From a virus, in IMG/VR virus record IMGVR_UViG_3300033052_000083, positions 1-26,406 of that record: a DNA stretch of 26,406 bases; one strand, given 5' to 3'. Each line of letters starts with the position of its first letter. The stretch's first letter is position 1. Below the pieces are notes generated by a model. That model saw nothing but the letters and a program-made list of their open reading frames with translations. It made no database searches and was not told the DNA's origin. Below are positions 13,124 to 23,370 of the stretch, one piece after another. The position numbers and the translations under genes are program-made.

Positions 13124-15489
13124 TGGCTTCCGAAGCAGGTGCGCAGGCCGCGCCCGTCCTTCCCGACAGTGCCATGATCGCAACGTTCGCCGAGACAGTC
13201 TTCGGCTATTGCGAGCATCTGGTTCCGGTCCGCGCGCTGGCTGAGAAAGGCGGCGTCGACCAGATCCCGCACACGCCGTTCATGGAGAACGACGCGGACT
13301 TCGCGGCCAAGCTCGCGGTTCAGGCTGGATGGGCTGCCGACAATGGCATGGCACTTTTCGTGGTGCCCGGAACCGTTGCCATCGCCGGTGAGGCCAAGGC
13401 TGACCAGATCCTGCAGACGCAGGTGGTTCTGGTAGATCTCGATCACGGGGACATCGGAGCCAAGCGCGGCCACCTGATTGCGCATCTTGGCGAGCCCACG
13501 CTGGAAGTAGCGTCAGGCGGCGTAACCGCTGAAGGTCAGCGCAAGTTGCACCTTTACTGGCGACTGTCCGAACCCGCAGATGGTGAGGACATCACGACCG
13601 TTTGCCGCGCAAGGTATATGATCGCCTGCAAGGTCGGCGGCGATACGTCCTTCCGCTCGGCGCACCAGCCGATCCGCGTTGCCGGCTCCGTTCATGCGAA
13701 GTCCGGGCAGAGGCGGCTGGTGGAAATCCTCCACCACCGTCAAAAGGATCATGACCTCGGCGATCTGGTCGAGGCGGTGATGGCCATGCCGCCCCTCGAG
13801 GGTGAGGCCGCCAATGACCTCGACTTCAATAACGCCGGTCTGGAGCACGGCGCGGTCACCGAATTGTTCGGCAAGGTCGTCCGAGAAGGCGGCGTCGACG
13901 GCACGACGCGCTTCGAGGCCCTGACCCGGATCATCGGTTACTGGATCCGTCGGTGCCGCGAAGGCCATGTCACAGCCCAGCAAGCGTGGCAGGAGATCGT
14001 CGACTACAACAATGCCCGCATTGATCCGCCATGGGAGGAGGCCCGGCTTCGTTCTGAGGCCGAGAAGATCTGGAAACTCGATGCAGCACGCTACGGCGAG
14101 GACTATCTCGACGCGGCGGCGACTGGAGGTCCGCCCGCGGGCGGCGGCCAGAGTGGCGGCAGTTCAGCGCCTGTCCAACTGACCGAAGACGCCCTGGCCG
14201 AAGCGTTCACCGACCAGCATTCCGAGGACTGGCGCTATGTCGCAGCTTGGGGCCAATGGCTCACCTGGACGGGTGCAGTCTGGCGCAAGGAAGAGACGCT
14301 TCAGGCCTATGACCTGTCGCGCCAGATCTGCCGGACAGCGGCGCGCAAAGCCGCAAGCGCAAAGCTCAAGGCGAAGCTGTCGTCGGCCTCTACAATCGCG
14401 GCGGTCGAACGGATCGCCCGGGCGGACCGCCGCCACGCGGAAACCACCGAGGTTTGGGACCGCAACCCGTGGCTGCTGAATACGCCCGGTGGGATTGTGG
14501 ATCTGCAGTCAGCTGCTGTCGGAGCCCACGATCGCCCGGCCTACATGACGAAGATCACAGCGGCTTCGCCAGAAGGGGATTGTCCCACCTGGCTCGAGTT
14601 TCTGGACACGGTCACCGGCGGCGATGTCGAGCTCCAGCGCTACCTCCAGCGGATGGCGGGATACTGCCTGACCGGGGTCACGACCGAGCACGCGCTGTTC
14701 TTCCTCTACGGCACCGGCGCGAACGGCAAGTCGGTGTTCGCCAATACGCTGACCGCCATCATCGGCGACTACGCGACGGTGGCAGCCATGGACATGTTCA
14801 TGGCGAGCCATGGCGACCGCCACCCGACCGATATGGCAGGCCTGCGCGGGGCTCGCGTCGTATCCGCGATCGAGACCGAACAAGGCAGCCGCTGGGCCGA
14901 GAGCAAGCTCAAGGCGCTGACCGGTGGCGACAAGATCACCGCCCGGTTCATGCGTCAGGACTTCTTCGAGTTCATGCCCCAGTTCAAGCTGCTGGTGGTC
15001 GGCAACCACAAACCCTCGATCCGCAATGTCGACGAGGCGATGCGTCGCCGTCTGCACATGATCCCGTTCACGGTCACCATCCCGGCCCACAAGCGCGACA
15101 AGCGTCTGCCGGATCGGCTGCTGGCGGAACGCGACGGCATTCTCGCCTGGGCGCTGCAGGGCTGTCTGGAATGGCAGCGGACAGGTCTGAAGCCGCCGGC
15201 GTCTGTCCTCGCTGCCACCGAGGAATACTTCGAGGCCGAGGATGCTCTGGGGCGGTGGCTCGAGGAGCGCTGCGACCAAGCTCCGCATCTGCAGGACACC
15301 TCCCAGCGGCTCTACGCTGACTGGAAGAGCTGGGCGGATGCGAACGGCGAATTCGCCGGCTCGAACAAGCGGTTCTCAGAGACCCTCGCCAACCGCGGAT
15401 TTCAGCGCGCCAACAGCAACAAAGCCCGGGGATTCCGGGGTCTCGCCCTGCGTCAGGCCCAGCCCCAGACCAGCCCGATGGAGTTTTGA
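13120..15489 (+). CDS. Phage primase-helicase: AEP-type primase plus SF3 (D5/P4-like) helicase
   Basis: This 789-aa replication protein joins two domains. The N-terminal part (about residues 20-230) has an archaeo-eukaryotic-type primase look: VVLVDLDHGD with the metal-binding DxD, KLHLYW, and HQPIRVAGSVHAK. The C-terminal part (about 400-720) is a D5-N plus superfamily-3 helicase with Walker A GTGANGKS at 531-538, a VSAIETEQ Walker-B-like motif, and motif C KLLVVGNHKP. A Gly/Ser-rich linker lies near residue 340. ATG 13120 forms ATGA with the nuclease stop; the frame extends to 13084 inside that gene. It would prime and unwind phage DNA at the origin. Confidence 0.92.
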   Translation: MMASEAGAQAAPVLPDSAMIATFAETVFGYCEHLVPVRALAEKGGVDQIPHTPFMENDADFAAKLAVQAGWAADNGMALFVVPGTVAIAGEAKADQILQTQVVLVDLDHGDIGAKRGHLIAHLGEPTLEVASGGVTAEGQRKLHLYWRLSEPADGEDITTVCRARYMIACKVGGDTSFRSAHQPIRVAGSVHAKSGQRRLVEILHHRQKDHDLGDLVEAVMAMPPLEGEAANDLDFNNAGLEHGAVTELFGKVVREGGVDGTTRFEALTRIIGYWIRRCREGHVTAQQAWQEIVDYNNARIDPPWEEARLRSEAEKIWKLDAARYGEDYLDAAATGGPPAGGGQSGGSSAPVQLTEDALAEAFTDQHSEDWRYVAAWGQWLTWTGAVWRKEETLQAYDLSRQICRTAARKAASAKLKAKLSSASTIAAVERIARADRRHAETTEVWDRNPWLLNTPGGIVDLQSAAVGAHDRPAYMTKITAASPEGDCPTWLEFLDTVTGGDVELQRYLQRMAGYCLTGVTTEHALFFLYGTGANGKSVFANTLTAIIGDYATVAAMDMFMASHGDRHPTDMAGLRGARVVSAIETEQGSRWAESKLKALTGGDKITARFMRQDFFEFMPQFKLLVVGNHKPSIRNVDEAMRRRLHMIPFTVTIPAHKRDKRLPDRLLAERDGILAWALQGCLEWQRTGLKPPASVLAATEEYFEAEDALGRWLEERCDQAPHLQDTSQRLYADWKSWADANGEFAGSNKRFSETLANRGFQRANSNKARGFRGLALRQAQPQTSPMEF

Positions 15490-15492
15490 AAA

Positions 15493-16083
15493 ATGTCAGC
15501 AAAATCAACGTCAGTGACGGATGTGACGGATCGTCCCCTTATAGGCGTTACACGCGCACACGCGCGCGCCTCTGGAAATAATAATGGGGAACCCGTCACA
15601 TCCGTCACTATCCGTCACGGCGCTGTCCTTGCCCTCGACCTTGGCACCAGTGCCGGCTGGGCGCTCCAGTCGCCCGACGGACACATCACCACCGGCACGG
15701 TCTCGCTGAAGCACACCCGCTACGACGGTGGCGGCATGCGCTACCTTCGATTCCGTCGTTGGCTCGAGCAGCTGGATCTGGATACCGGTCCGATCGAGGC
15801 GGTCTACTTCGAGGAAGTCCGTCGCCACGCCGGCACCGACGCCGCCCATGTTTATGGTGGTCTGCTGGGTATGTTGACCGCGTGGTGCGAGGAAACACTG
15901 GTTGCCTATCAGGGTGTGCCGGTCGGCACGATCAAGCGGTTCATCACCGGCAAGGGCAATGCCGACAAGGCGGCTGTCATCGCGACCGTCCAGGCACAGG
16001 GCTTTGCCCCGGCCGACGACAACGAGGCTGATGCCATCGCGATCCTGCTCTGGGCCATCGAGACCTGTGGAGGTGTCCGGTGA
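15493..16083 (+). CDS. Phage RuvC-like Holliday junction resolvase
   Basis: This 196-aa protein has an RNase H-fold core: D49 in LALDLGTSAGWAL, an acidic YFEEVRRH strand, and DNEADAIAILLWA near the C-terminus. These correspond to the catalytic acids of phage RuvC-type resolvases. It resolves replication or recombination intermediates. The ATG at 15493 has GGAG 9 nt before it and lies three bases after the primase stop. The first 42 residues are encoded by the GTGACGGA repeat region and look non-conserved; no ATG or GTG in frame exists between them and the catalytic core. Confidence 0.85.
   Translation: MSAKSTSVTDVTDRPLIGVTRAHARASGNNNGEPVTSVTIRHGAVLALDLGTSAGWALQSPDGHITTGTVSLKHTRYDGGGMRYLRFRRWLEQLDLDTGPIEAVYFEEVRRHAGTDAAHVYGGLLGMLTAWCEETLVAYQGVPVGTIKRFITGKGNADKAAVIATVQAQGFAPADDNEADAIAILLWAIETCGGVR
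15514..15618. repeat. GTGACGGA repeat array with 16-bp inverted arms
   Basis: GTGACGGATGTGACGG (15514-15529) is exactly inverted as CCGTCACATCCGTCAC (15593-15608), and another ATCCGTCAC follows at 15610-15618. The octamer GTGACGGA or its seven-base core GTGACGG therefore occurs twice forward and three times reversed. The 63-bp interval contains 21 nt of strictly alternating pyrimidine-purine (15549-15569). The array lies in the 5' end of the resolvase gene, directly after the primase. It could be iterons of a replication origin, a protein-binding switch, or an RNA hairpin. Confidence 0.85.
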
Positions 16084-16349
16084 GCGCGGCTGGATTCCTG
16101 AAGCGCGTGGCGCAAGTGCTAGAGGATCGCAGTGCGGCCTACGGCGATCCCAAGACCCAGATGGAGGCCGTCGCCCGTCGCTGGTCGATCACCCTCGGTA
16201 CGCCTGTCACCGCCCAGCAGGTGGCGCTGTGCATGATCGACCTGAAGCTGGCGCGGCTCACCCATGATCCCAACTATGCCGACGGCCCGGTCGATGTGAT
16301 CGGCTATGCGGCGCTCATCCCGGAGATCACCCGTGGCTCGCGGCCGTAA
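16080..16349 (+). CDS. DUF6378 phage protein, 89 aa
   Basis: The protein matches the DUF6378 pattern: VLEDRSAAYGDPKTQMEAVARRWS, then DLKLARLTHDPN, then VDVIGYAAL. DUF6378 proteins are common in phages and recall MazG-like or dNTP-related helical folds; their role is not established. The start is GTG at 16080, overlapping the resolvase stop as GTGA. The next gene starts within its last codons. Confidence 0.8.
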   Translation: MSAAGFLKRVAQVLEDRSAAYGDPKTQMEAVARRWSITLGTPVTAQQVALCMIDLKLARLTHDPNYADGPVDVIGYAALIPEITRGSRP

Positions 16350-16932
16350 GCGCAAGGCGGGCCGCCGCCATCCCTGCGGCAAGCTGGTGCAGCCGGGCAA
16401 AGCCGAGACCATGCGGGAAGTCACGGCGACCGTGCTGGATGCCCGCCAGCGTCAGTACGGCGTCACCGCAAGGCAGGCCAAGGACGAGCGTCTGGGCTCG
16501 GCAATCGGCCGGCTGGCATTCGCCGGCAAGATCACGGCAGAGGAACTGGCAGCTGCGGAGCTCTATGGTGACCTCATGGCTCGCAACCGGGCGGTCATGG
16601 GACTGCCGCCGATCCACCCGCATTCCGCTACCGGCTTGCTTCTCGATGAAGGGATCTTCGGCCGCAGTCTCACGGAGTACGATCCGGACTACGTCGAGAA
16701 GATCCGCAAGCGGGTAGCAGCGGCCATCCTGATGCTGCGGACTGCTGACCACGATGCCATCGCAGCGACCGGTCGGCGACCGAGCATGCTTGTCCATGCG
16801 GTGGTCTGCTACGAGGTGGATGCCGCAAGCTGGGGAGACGCGGACCTGCGCAATCTGGCGCACGGGCTCGAAGCACTGGTCACTCTGTTCGGTATCAATA
16901 GGGACAGTTCGCTACCAGTATCGTCCGCCTAG
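16333..16932 (+). CDS. Hypothetical phage protein, 199 aa
   Basis: Last gene of the plus-strand replication operon. I chose GTG 16333, with GGAG 7 nt upstream; the frame extends to 16306 inside DUF6378. The N-terminus is very basic (ARGRKRKAGRRH), suggesting nucleic-acid contact. The rest is helical and rich in Ala/Arg/Asp. No known domain. It overlaps the end of the previous gene by 17 bp, which fits co-translation. Confidence 0.7.
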   Translation: MARGRKRKAGRRHPCGKLVQPGKAETMREVTATVLDARQRQYGVTARQAKDERLGSAIGRLAFAGKITAEELAAAELYGDLMARNRAVMGLPPIHPHSATGLLLDEGIFGRSLTEYDPDYVEKIRKRVAAAILMLRTADHDAIAATGRRPSMLVHAVVCYEVDAASWGDADLRNLAHGLEALVTLFGINRDSSLPVSSA

Positions 16933-17085
16933 CGGTTGATATAACAAACTGTAATTCAATGATAAAAATGCCATTGAGCATTGACGGGAGCATTGTTCTC
17001 CTGTAGATGTTTCCGAAATGTAGTGATGCGAGTTGCGCCCGGGGCTTACCAGCTTCCGGGCGTTTCTCGTTGCAGGCGTTGTGCG
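16933..17085. promoter_or_regulatory. AT-rich spacer with possible promoter before the HNH gene
   Basis: After the replication operon the sequence turns AT-rich. TTGATA (16936-16941) and TGATAA (16960-16965) with an 18-bp spacer could be a sigma-70-type promoter for the HNH gene. No gene is seen here; open frames in it lack ribosome sites. Confidence 0.35.
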
Positions 17086-17352
17086 ATGGCTGAACGACTT
17101 CGGGGACGCCAGGCAGTTGCGCAGCGCCTGCGTCGATTAAAGGCGGAACCCCTCTGTCGTGATTGCGCCTCCGCCGGGATTGTCCGCGAGGCGACCGTAC
17201 CTGATCACATTGTGCCGCTGGCCCGTGGCGGGTCGGACGAGGACAGCAACATCCGCTGCCTCTGCGCCGAGTGCCACGCCAAGCGGACTGCGCAGCAATT
17301 CGGCCAGCGCAGGACGGTCGCCGTGAGCCCCAACGGGTGGCCGATCGGGTGA
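17086..17352 (+). CDS. HNH endonuclease (phage packaging-associated type)
   Basis: This 88-aa protein is a compact HNH nuclease: CRDCASAG, then VPDHIVPLARGGSDEDSN, then IRCLCAECHAKRT. The two CxxC pairs bind structural zinc and the DH...N...H residues are the active site. In HK97-like phages such proteins sit next to cos and the terminase and help terminase cut concatemers. ATG 17086 was chosen because it opens the basic helix before the domain; the frame remains open to 16981. Here the terminase genes are 3 kb downstream, separated by accessory genes. Confidence 0.85.
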   Translation: MAERLRGRQAVAQRLRRLKAEPLCRDCASAGIVREATVPDHIVPLARGGSDEDSNIRCLCAECHAKRTAQQFGQRRTVAVSPNGWPIG

Positions 17353-17356
17353 CCAG

Positions 17357-17420
17357 GCAGGGGGCGCTCCGAAAGTCTGGGCCCTCCGCGGGGGAAACCG
17401 CGCTTGGGCCAAAATTCACG
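17357..17420. other. Candidate cos-like region after the HNH gene
   Basis: A G-run and the phrase cgaaagtctggg are followed by a nested stem-loop: GGCCC (17380-17384) with GGGCC (17406-17410), and inside it CGCGG (17387-17391) with CCGCG (17398-17402). The run aaaatt follows. Many HNH-carrying siphophages have a similar G-rich, structured, non-coding block directly after the HNH gene, near their cohesive ends. The cut positions cannot be read from sequence. Confidence 0.35.
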
Positions 17421-17537
17421 CAACCGCGAGTTAGCGACCGGGGGGCAGAAAGTGGAAAGTTGCAGATTTCCGTCGAATTGACTGGATAGTCGACGCGATA
17501 AGAGCGGTAGTCGCTTCACGGAAACGGAGCGATGCAG

Positions 17538-17900
17538 ATGACCAACTCGACCTTGCCAACCGTCAACGAAGCCTGGGGCTTCTATGGCACCAGCGGCGCC
17601 TTCACGGATGCAGATACTGCCTGGACGATTGCCTTCCCGGCGGTACTGACCGCGACCGAAGGCACGGCTGAAGGGGTTCGGGATTTTCTCTACAGTCGCC
17701 ACGGTCGCCACTTCGCAGATGATGTCTACAACGGCATCCACGCGGGACTTGATCTAACCGCAGCCATCGAAGCGGCGATCACCCGCTGGATGGGATGGAC
17801 CATCAACCGGGAAACGTCGCGCGAGATCGCGATGCCCAAGGGTCTGCCCTACCTTAAGGGTTTCGTCCTCTACTTCAGCCTTCAGGCGCAGGCTGCATGA
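17538..17900 (+). CDS. Hypothetical phage protein, 120 aa
   Basis: No family recognised. ATG 17538 has GGAG (17526-17529) eight bases upstream; ATG 17532 would be only two bases from it. The protein is acidic to neutral with Trp/Phe-rich ends (VNEAWGFYGTSGAF, GLPYLKGFVLYF) and a central helix pair, with no signal peptide. It overlaps the next small gene by four bases (ATGA). Confidence 0.65.
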   Translation: MTNSTLPTVNEAWGFYGTSGAFTDADTAWTIAFPAVLTATEGTAEGVRDFLYSRHGRHFADDVYNGIHAGLDLTAAIEAAITRWMGWTINRETSREIAMPKGLPYLKGFVLYFSLQAQAA

Positions 17901-18121
17901 GCACGGGCATCACCAGTACCATCCGCCTTCCGATTCGCACGCTGCCCGAGAACTTCGACCGCAGCCGGATCGTCGCGGTGATCGAGACTATCGAACAAGA
18001 GCTTTACGAGGGCGGCGTCTACGCCAGCGCGACCGCCGACAGCTTCACCATCGAGATCACAGTCAGGACTGACCAGTTGCTCGACACAGCCAAGGTGCTG
18101 ACCGAGCTCGAACTGATCTGA
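17897..18121 (+). CDS. Hypothetical phage protein, 74 aa
   Basis: The second gene of a two-gene unit, starting at an ATGA overlap. It is short and alternates charged and hydrophobic residues like a small alpha/beta fold (VAVIETIEQELYEGG, then FTIEITVRTDQLL). No domain recognised. It converges on the parE gene, whose stop lies 15 bp away. Confidence 0.6.
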   Translation: MSTGITSTIRLPIRTLPENFDRSRIVAVIETIEQELYEGGVYASATADSFTIEITVRTDQLLDTAKVLTELELI

Positions 18122-18136
18122 GCCCGGATAGGGGTG

Positions 18137-18466
18137 TCAGTCTTCTTCGCTGTCCTGAAGCCACGACGGAATATCCCGTTGGGCATGCAGAATGCGCCAG
18201 ACATCGACGTGGTCTTCACGTGCTATGAAAAACACGAGGTAGGGATAGCGTTTCAGTTTCTGGCTGCGCAGACCCGGTAGATTGAGTTCTTGCCCCCATC
18301 GCGGCGTACTGCTGGAGGGGTTTGCACCAATCTGCGCGTAGGTGGCCTCAAGCGCGTCGATGAAGCCGAATGCGACATCGCGACCGGCTTCGGCGAGATA
18401 ATGATCGATTGCCTGCTCAGCATCCAGCCTCGCCAGTTCGCGAGGGATCACGGGAAGCGACTTCAC
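18137..18466 (-). CDS. parE: ParE-type toxin of a type II toxin-antitoxin pair
   Basis: This 109-aa protein has the RelE/ParE fold pattern: ARLDAEQAIDHYLAE, DALEATYAQIGANP, LPGLRSQKLKRYPYLVFF and VDVWRILHAQRDIP. The last two strands with H-x-x-R-D-I are diagnostic of ParE toxins, which in known cases poison DNA gyrase. It is overlapped by its antitoxin gene (ATGA at 18463-18466). The pair lies inside the phage region between small unknown genes and the methyltransferase. Confidence 0.87.
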   Translation of the reverse strand: MKSLPVIPRELARLDAEQAIDHYLAEAGRDVAFGFIDALEATYAQIGANPSSSTPRWGQELNLPGLRSQKLKRYPYLVFFIAREDHVDVWRILHAQRDIPSWLQDSEED

Positions 18467-18702
18467 GAAGCAGCGTGCTGGCTAACCCTGGCGCGAAGCC
18501 CGGCAAAATAGGTCTCATCGGCAGGTGCCGTCGGAGCTGATGCCGCGCCGTCCAGCAGGAGGCCGCGCAGTTTCTGGATGTCCTGATCCTTGCGGATCAG
18601 TTCACGGACATATTCGCTACTGGTGCCGTAGCCCCGGGTGCTGACCTGCTGGTCGACGAACGACTTCAGCGTGTCCGGCAAAGAGATGTTCATTGTGCTC
18701 AT
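18463..18702 (-). CDS. parD: ParD-type antitoxin (ribbon-helix-helix)
   Basis: This 79-aa protein begins MSTMNISLPDTLKSFVD, then RGYGTSSEYVRELIRKD, the RHH DNA-binding fold of ParD/CopG antitoxins; the C-terminal part (LRGLLLDGA, then ETYFAGLRARV) would wrap the toxin. ATG 18702 is preferred over ATG 18693, as ParD proteins often start M-x-x-M-N. The operon is antitoxin first, toxin second, typical of autoregulation. The longer frame to 18747 has no conserved sequence. Confidence 0.87.
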   Translation of the reverse strand: MSTMNISLPDTLKSFVDQQVSTRGYGTSSEYVRELIRKDQDIQKLRGLLLDGAASAPTAPADETYFAGLRARVSQHAAS

Positions 18703-18721
18703 GAGGGCGCGAATACCACTT

Positions 18722-18737
18722 TTGGCAAAAATTGGCA
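18722..18737. promoter_or_regulatory. Tandem TTGGCA repeats, candidate ParD operator
   Basis: TTGGCA occurs at 18722-18727 and 18732-18737, ten bases apart, one helical turn. The repeats sit 20 bp upstream of parD and 45 bp before the methyltransferase start, in the 80-bp divergent gap. An RHH antitoxin that binds short repeats could control both directions. Confidence 0.35.
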
Positions 18738-18782
18738 AGATCGCCACTCTGGCTGATCTGCCGGGATCTCATCGGAATTTTC

Positions 18783-20072
18783 ATGACCCAAAACTGGCCG
18801 GCCCAGAGCAGCGAGCTCTGGCCGATAGAGAAGATCACGCCCTATGCGCGCAACTCCCGCACGCACTCGGACGAACAGGTCGCGCAGATTGCCTCCTCAA
18901 TCCGCGAGTGGGGCTGGACCAACCCGATCCTCGTCGATGAGGACGGTGGCCTGATAGCTGGCCATGGCCGGTTGCTGGCAGCCCGCAAGCTGGGCGTGAC
19001 CCAAATCCCGACCATGGTCGCCAAGGGCTGGAGCGAAGCCCAGAAAAAGGCCTACGTCATTGCCGACAACAAGCTGGCTCTGAACGCCGGCTGGGACCTC
19101 GAACTGCTCGCCGTTGAACTCGGCGATCTACAGGGCTTCGACTTCGACCTGATGCTGACCGGCTTCTCGGACGACGAGCTCGGCAAGCTGCTGGCCGAGA
19201 AGACCGACGGCCTGACCGATCCCGACGAAATCCCCGAAGCGCCCATCGACCCCATCGCCAAACCCGGCGACGTCTGGCTGCTCGGCAAGCATCGGCTGGT
19301 CTGCGGCGACTGCACCGATGCCGACACGGTGGCTAAGGCCCTGAACGGCGTTTCGCCCCACCTGATGGTCACTGATCCACCTTACGGCGTGGAGTATGAT
19401 CCCGCCTGGCGTGAGAAGGCCGGCGTTGCCGCTTCAGGCACTGCCAAGGGCAAGGTTCTGAACGACGACAAGGCCGACTGGCGCGAGGCGTGGGCACTGT
19501 TCCCGGGCGATGTAGCCTACGTCTGGCACGCTGGTCTTTATGCCGGTGTAGTCGGCGACAGCCTCGCGGCCTGCGACCTAATGCTCCGCTCCCAGATCAT
19601 CTGGGACAAAGGCCAGCTCGTCCTCTCGCGCGGCGATTATCACTGGGAGCATGAGCCCTGCTGGTATGCAGTGAAGAAGGGCGCGAAGGGCCATTGGGCT
19701 GGCGACCGCAAGCAGACCACAGTCTGGCATATCGCCAAGCCCAAGAAGAACGAGACGGGTCACGGCACCCAAAAGCCGGTCGAGTGCATGAAGCGTCCGA
19801 TCGAGAATAATTCCAGCCCCGGCCAAGCTGTCTACGAGCCATTCTCGGGCTCGGGCACCACAATCATCGCCGGCGAAATGACGGGCCGATCAATTCACGC
19901 GATCGAGCTAAACCCGGCTTACGTCGATGTTGCCATCAAGCGCTGGCAAGATTTTACCGGAATGGCTGCCACCCTTGAGGGTGACGGCCGGACTTTCAAT
20001 GAAATAGCCGAGATCGTCAGCAGCGATGACCCCGCCAGTACCGATCCCATCGCAGAGCCCAACCACCTCTGA
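18783..20072 (+). CDS. ParB-like/DNA methyltransferase fusion (beta-class, N4-cytosine or N6-adenine)
   Basis: This 429-aa protein has an N-terminal ParB-type nuclease-like domain (about residues 10-95: THSDEQVAQIASSIREWGWTN, GLIAGHGRLLAARKLG) and a C-terminal methyltransferase domain. The catalytic motif DPPYG is at 198-202 and the SAM motif FSGSGTT at 354-360; that order is the beta class. Such fusions are frequent phage orphan methylases that protect phage DNA or alter host regulation. No restriction endonuclease is next to it. ATG 18783 was chosen because the earlier frame gives a non-conserved leader. The last 56 bp overlap the convergent SNase-like gene. Confidence 0.92.
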   Translation: MTQNWPAQSSELWPIEKITPYARNSRTHSDEQVAQIASSIREWGWTNPILVDEDGGLIAGHGRLLAARKLGVTQIPTMVAKGWSEAQKKAYVIADNKLALNAGWDLELLAVELGDLQGFDFDLMLTGFSDDELGKLLAEKTDGLTDPDEIPEAPIDPIAKPGDVWLLGKHRLVCGDCTDADTVAKALNGVSPHLMVTDPPYGVEYDPAWREKAGVAASGTAKGKVLNDDKADWREAWALFPGDVAYVWHAGLYAGVVGDSLAACDLMLRSQIIWDKGQLVLSRGDYHWEHEPCWYAVKKGAKGHWAGDRKQTTVWHIAKPKKNETGHGTQKPVECMKRPIENNSSPGQAVYEPFSGSGTTIIAGEMTGRSIHAIELNPAYVDVAIKRWQDFTGMAATLEGDGRTFNEIAEIVSSDDPASTDPIAEPNHL

Positions 20073-20433
20073 CCATTGCGCAAGAGATATCGCCAGATTT
20101 TGGCGACACGCACCAAGCTGCGGTTCGGGAACCACCGGCGCCTCCTTCAGAGCGGCACTCCATTGCCGGACCGCTTACAAGAATATGCCCTTCACGCGAC
20201 ACCCCAACCGGGCGGCCGATCAGCCTGACCAGCGCATCTCGAGCTTCTTCCGCTGAGGCACGTGGGCATGGCTGATTGGATCTGCAGCTACCGTCGCTTT
20301 CACGCGCAGCGATGCCGGACAGGCGAATACGCGGACCTTCGGCGCACCAGACCGGCCCATCGCCGTCCCAGACCCGTGTCGGCGTGCAAGTAAACGTCGT
20401 GCCTTGCGGTGCAATCACTGCGGCAGCGGTCAT
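20017..20433 (-). CDS. SNase-like (thermonuclease-fold) protein
   Basis: This 138-aa protein contains a staphylococcal-nuclease-like beta core: TRVWDGDGPVW, then RIRLSGIAARES, and a helix ASAEEARDALVRLIG. It carries six cysteines, including CTPT and SCRSNQPCP, and a conserved-looking tail (GGWALRWDRYW). There is no signal peptide. The Arg and Glu of the SNase active site are partly present (RIRL and ARE), but the second catalytic Arg is not obvious, so activity is uncertain. It is the only minus-strand gene between the methyltransferase and terminase, and its 3' end overlaps the methyltransferase gene by 56 bp. Confidence 0.7.
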   Translation of the reverse strand: MTAAAVIAPQGTTFTCTPTRVWDGDGPVWCAEGPRIRLSGIAARESDGSCRSNQPCPRASAEEARDALVRLIGRPVGVSREGHILVSGPAMECRSEGGAGGSRTAAWCVSPKSGDISCAMVRGGWALRWDRYWRGHRC

Positions 20434-20519
20434 GATCAGAAATTCAAATATTATCGTGTCCTCGGGTTTTGGAGGCTTTGTACCGGTCAGGCGCGAGACA
20501 TAGAGGAAGGCGCTCGGCC

Positions 20520-23253
<2,734 letters not shown>

Positions 23254-23303
23254 ACCCGAAAGGTCCGGCAGGTCGTTTGATCACGGTGCCTGCCGGGCAC
23301 TGG

Positions 23304-23339
23304 CCCCGCCTCTGGCGCTTGCGCCGGGGGCGGGGTTTT
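23304..23339 (+). terminator. Intrinsic terminator after katG
   Basis: CCCCGCC (23304-23310) pairs with GGCGGGG (23329-23335), and GGCGC (23314-23318) pairs with GCGCC (23321-23325) inside it. TTTT (23336-23339) follows. It lies 50 bp after the katG stop and marks the host side of the junction. Confidence 0.75.
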
Positions 23340-23358
23340 GCGCATACGTAAAGGGACG

Positions 23359-23370
23359 GCAATCGATTGC
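23359..23370. promoter_or_regulatory. LacI/GalR-type palindrome upstream of the GH97 gene
   Basis: GCAATCGATTGC is a perfect 12-bp palindrome with a central CG, the shape of LacI/GalR-family operators. It lies 52 bp before the GH97 start and overlaps a possible -35 TTGCAA (23366-23371), with CATAAC (23388-23393) 16 bp further. Repression of the glycosidase by a sugar-responsive LacI protein is a reasonable inference; no lacI-type gene is in the window. Confidence 0.5.

Noticed and set aside
18732-18783. Earlier start of the methyltransferase at 18732
   Set aside because: The extra 17 residues are non-conserved in character and encoded in the parD promoter/operator region.
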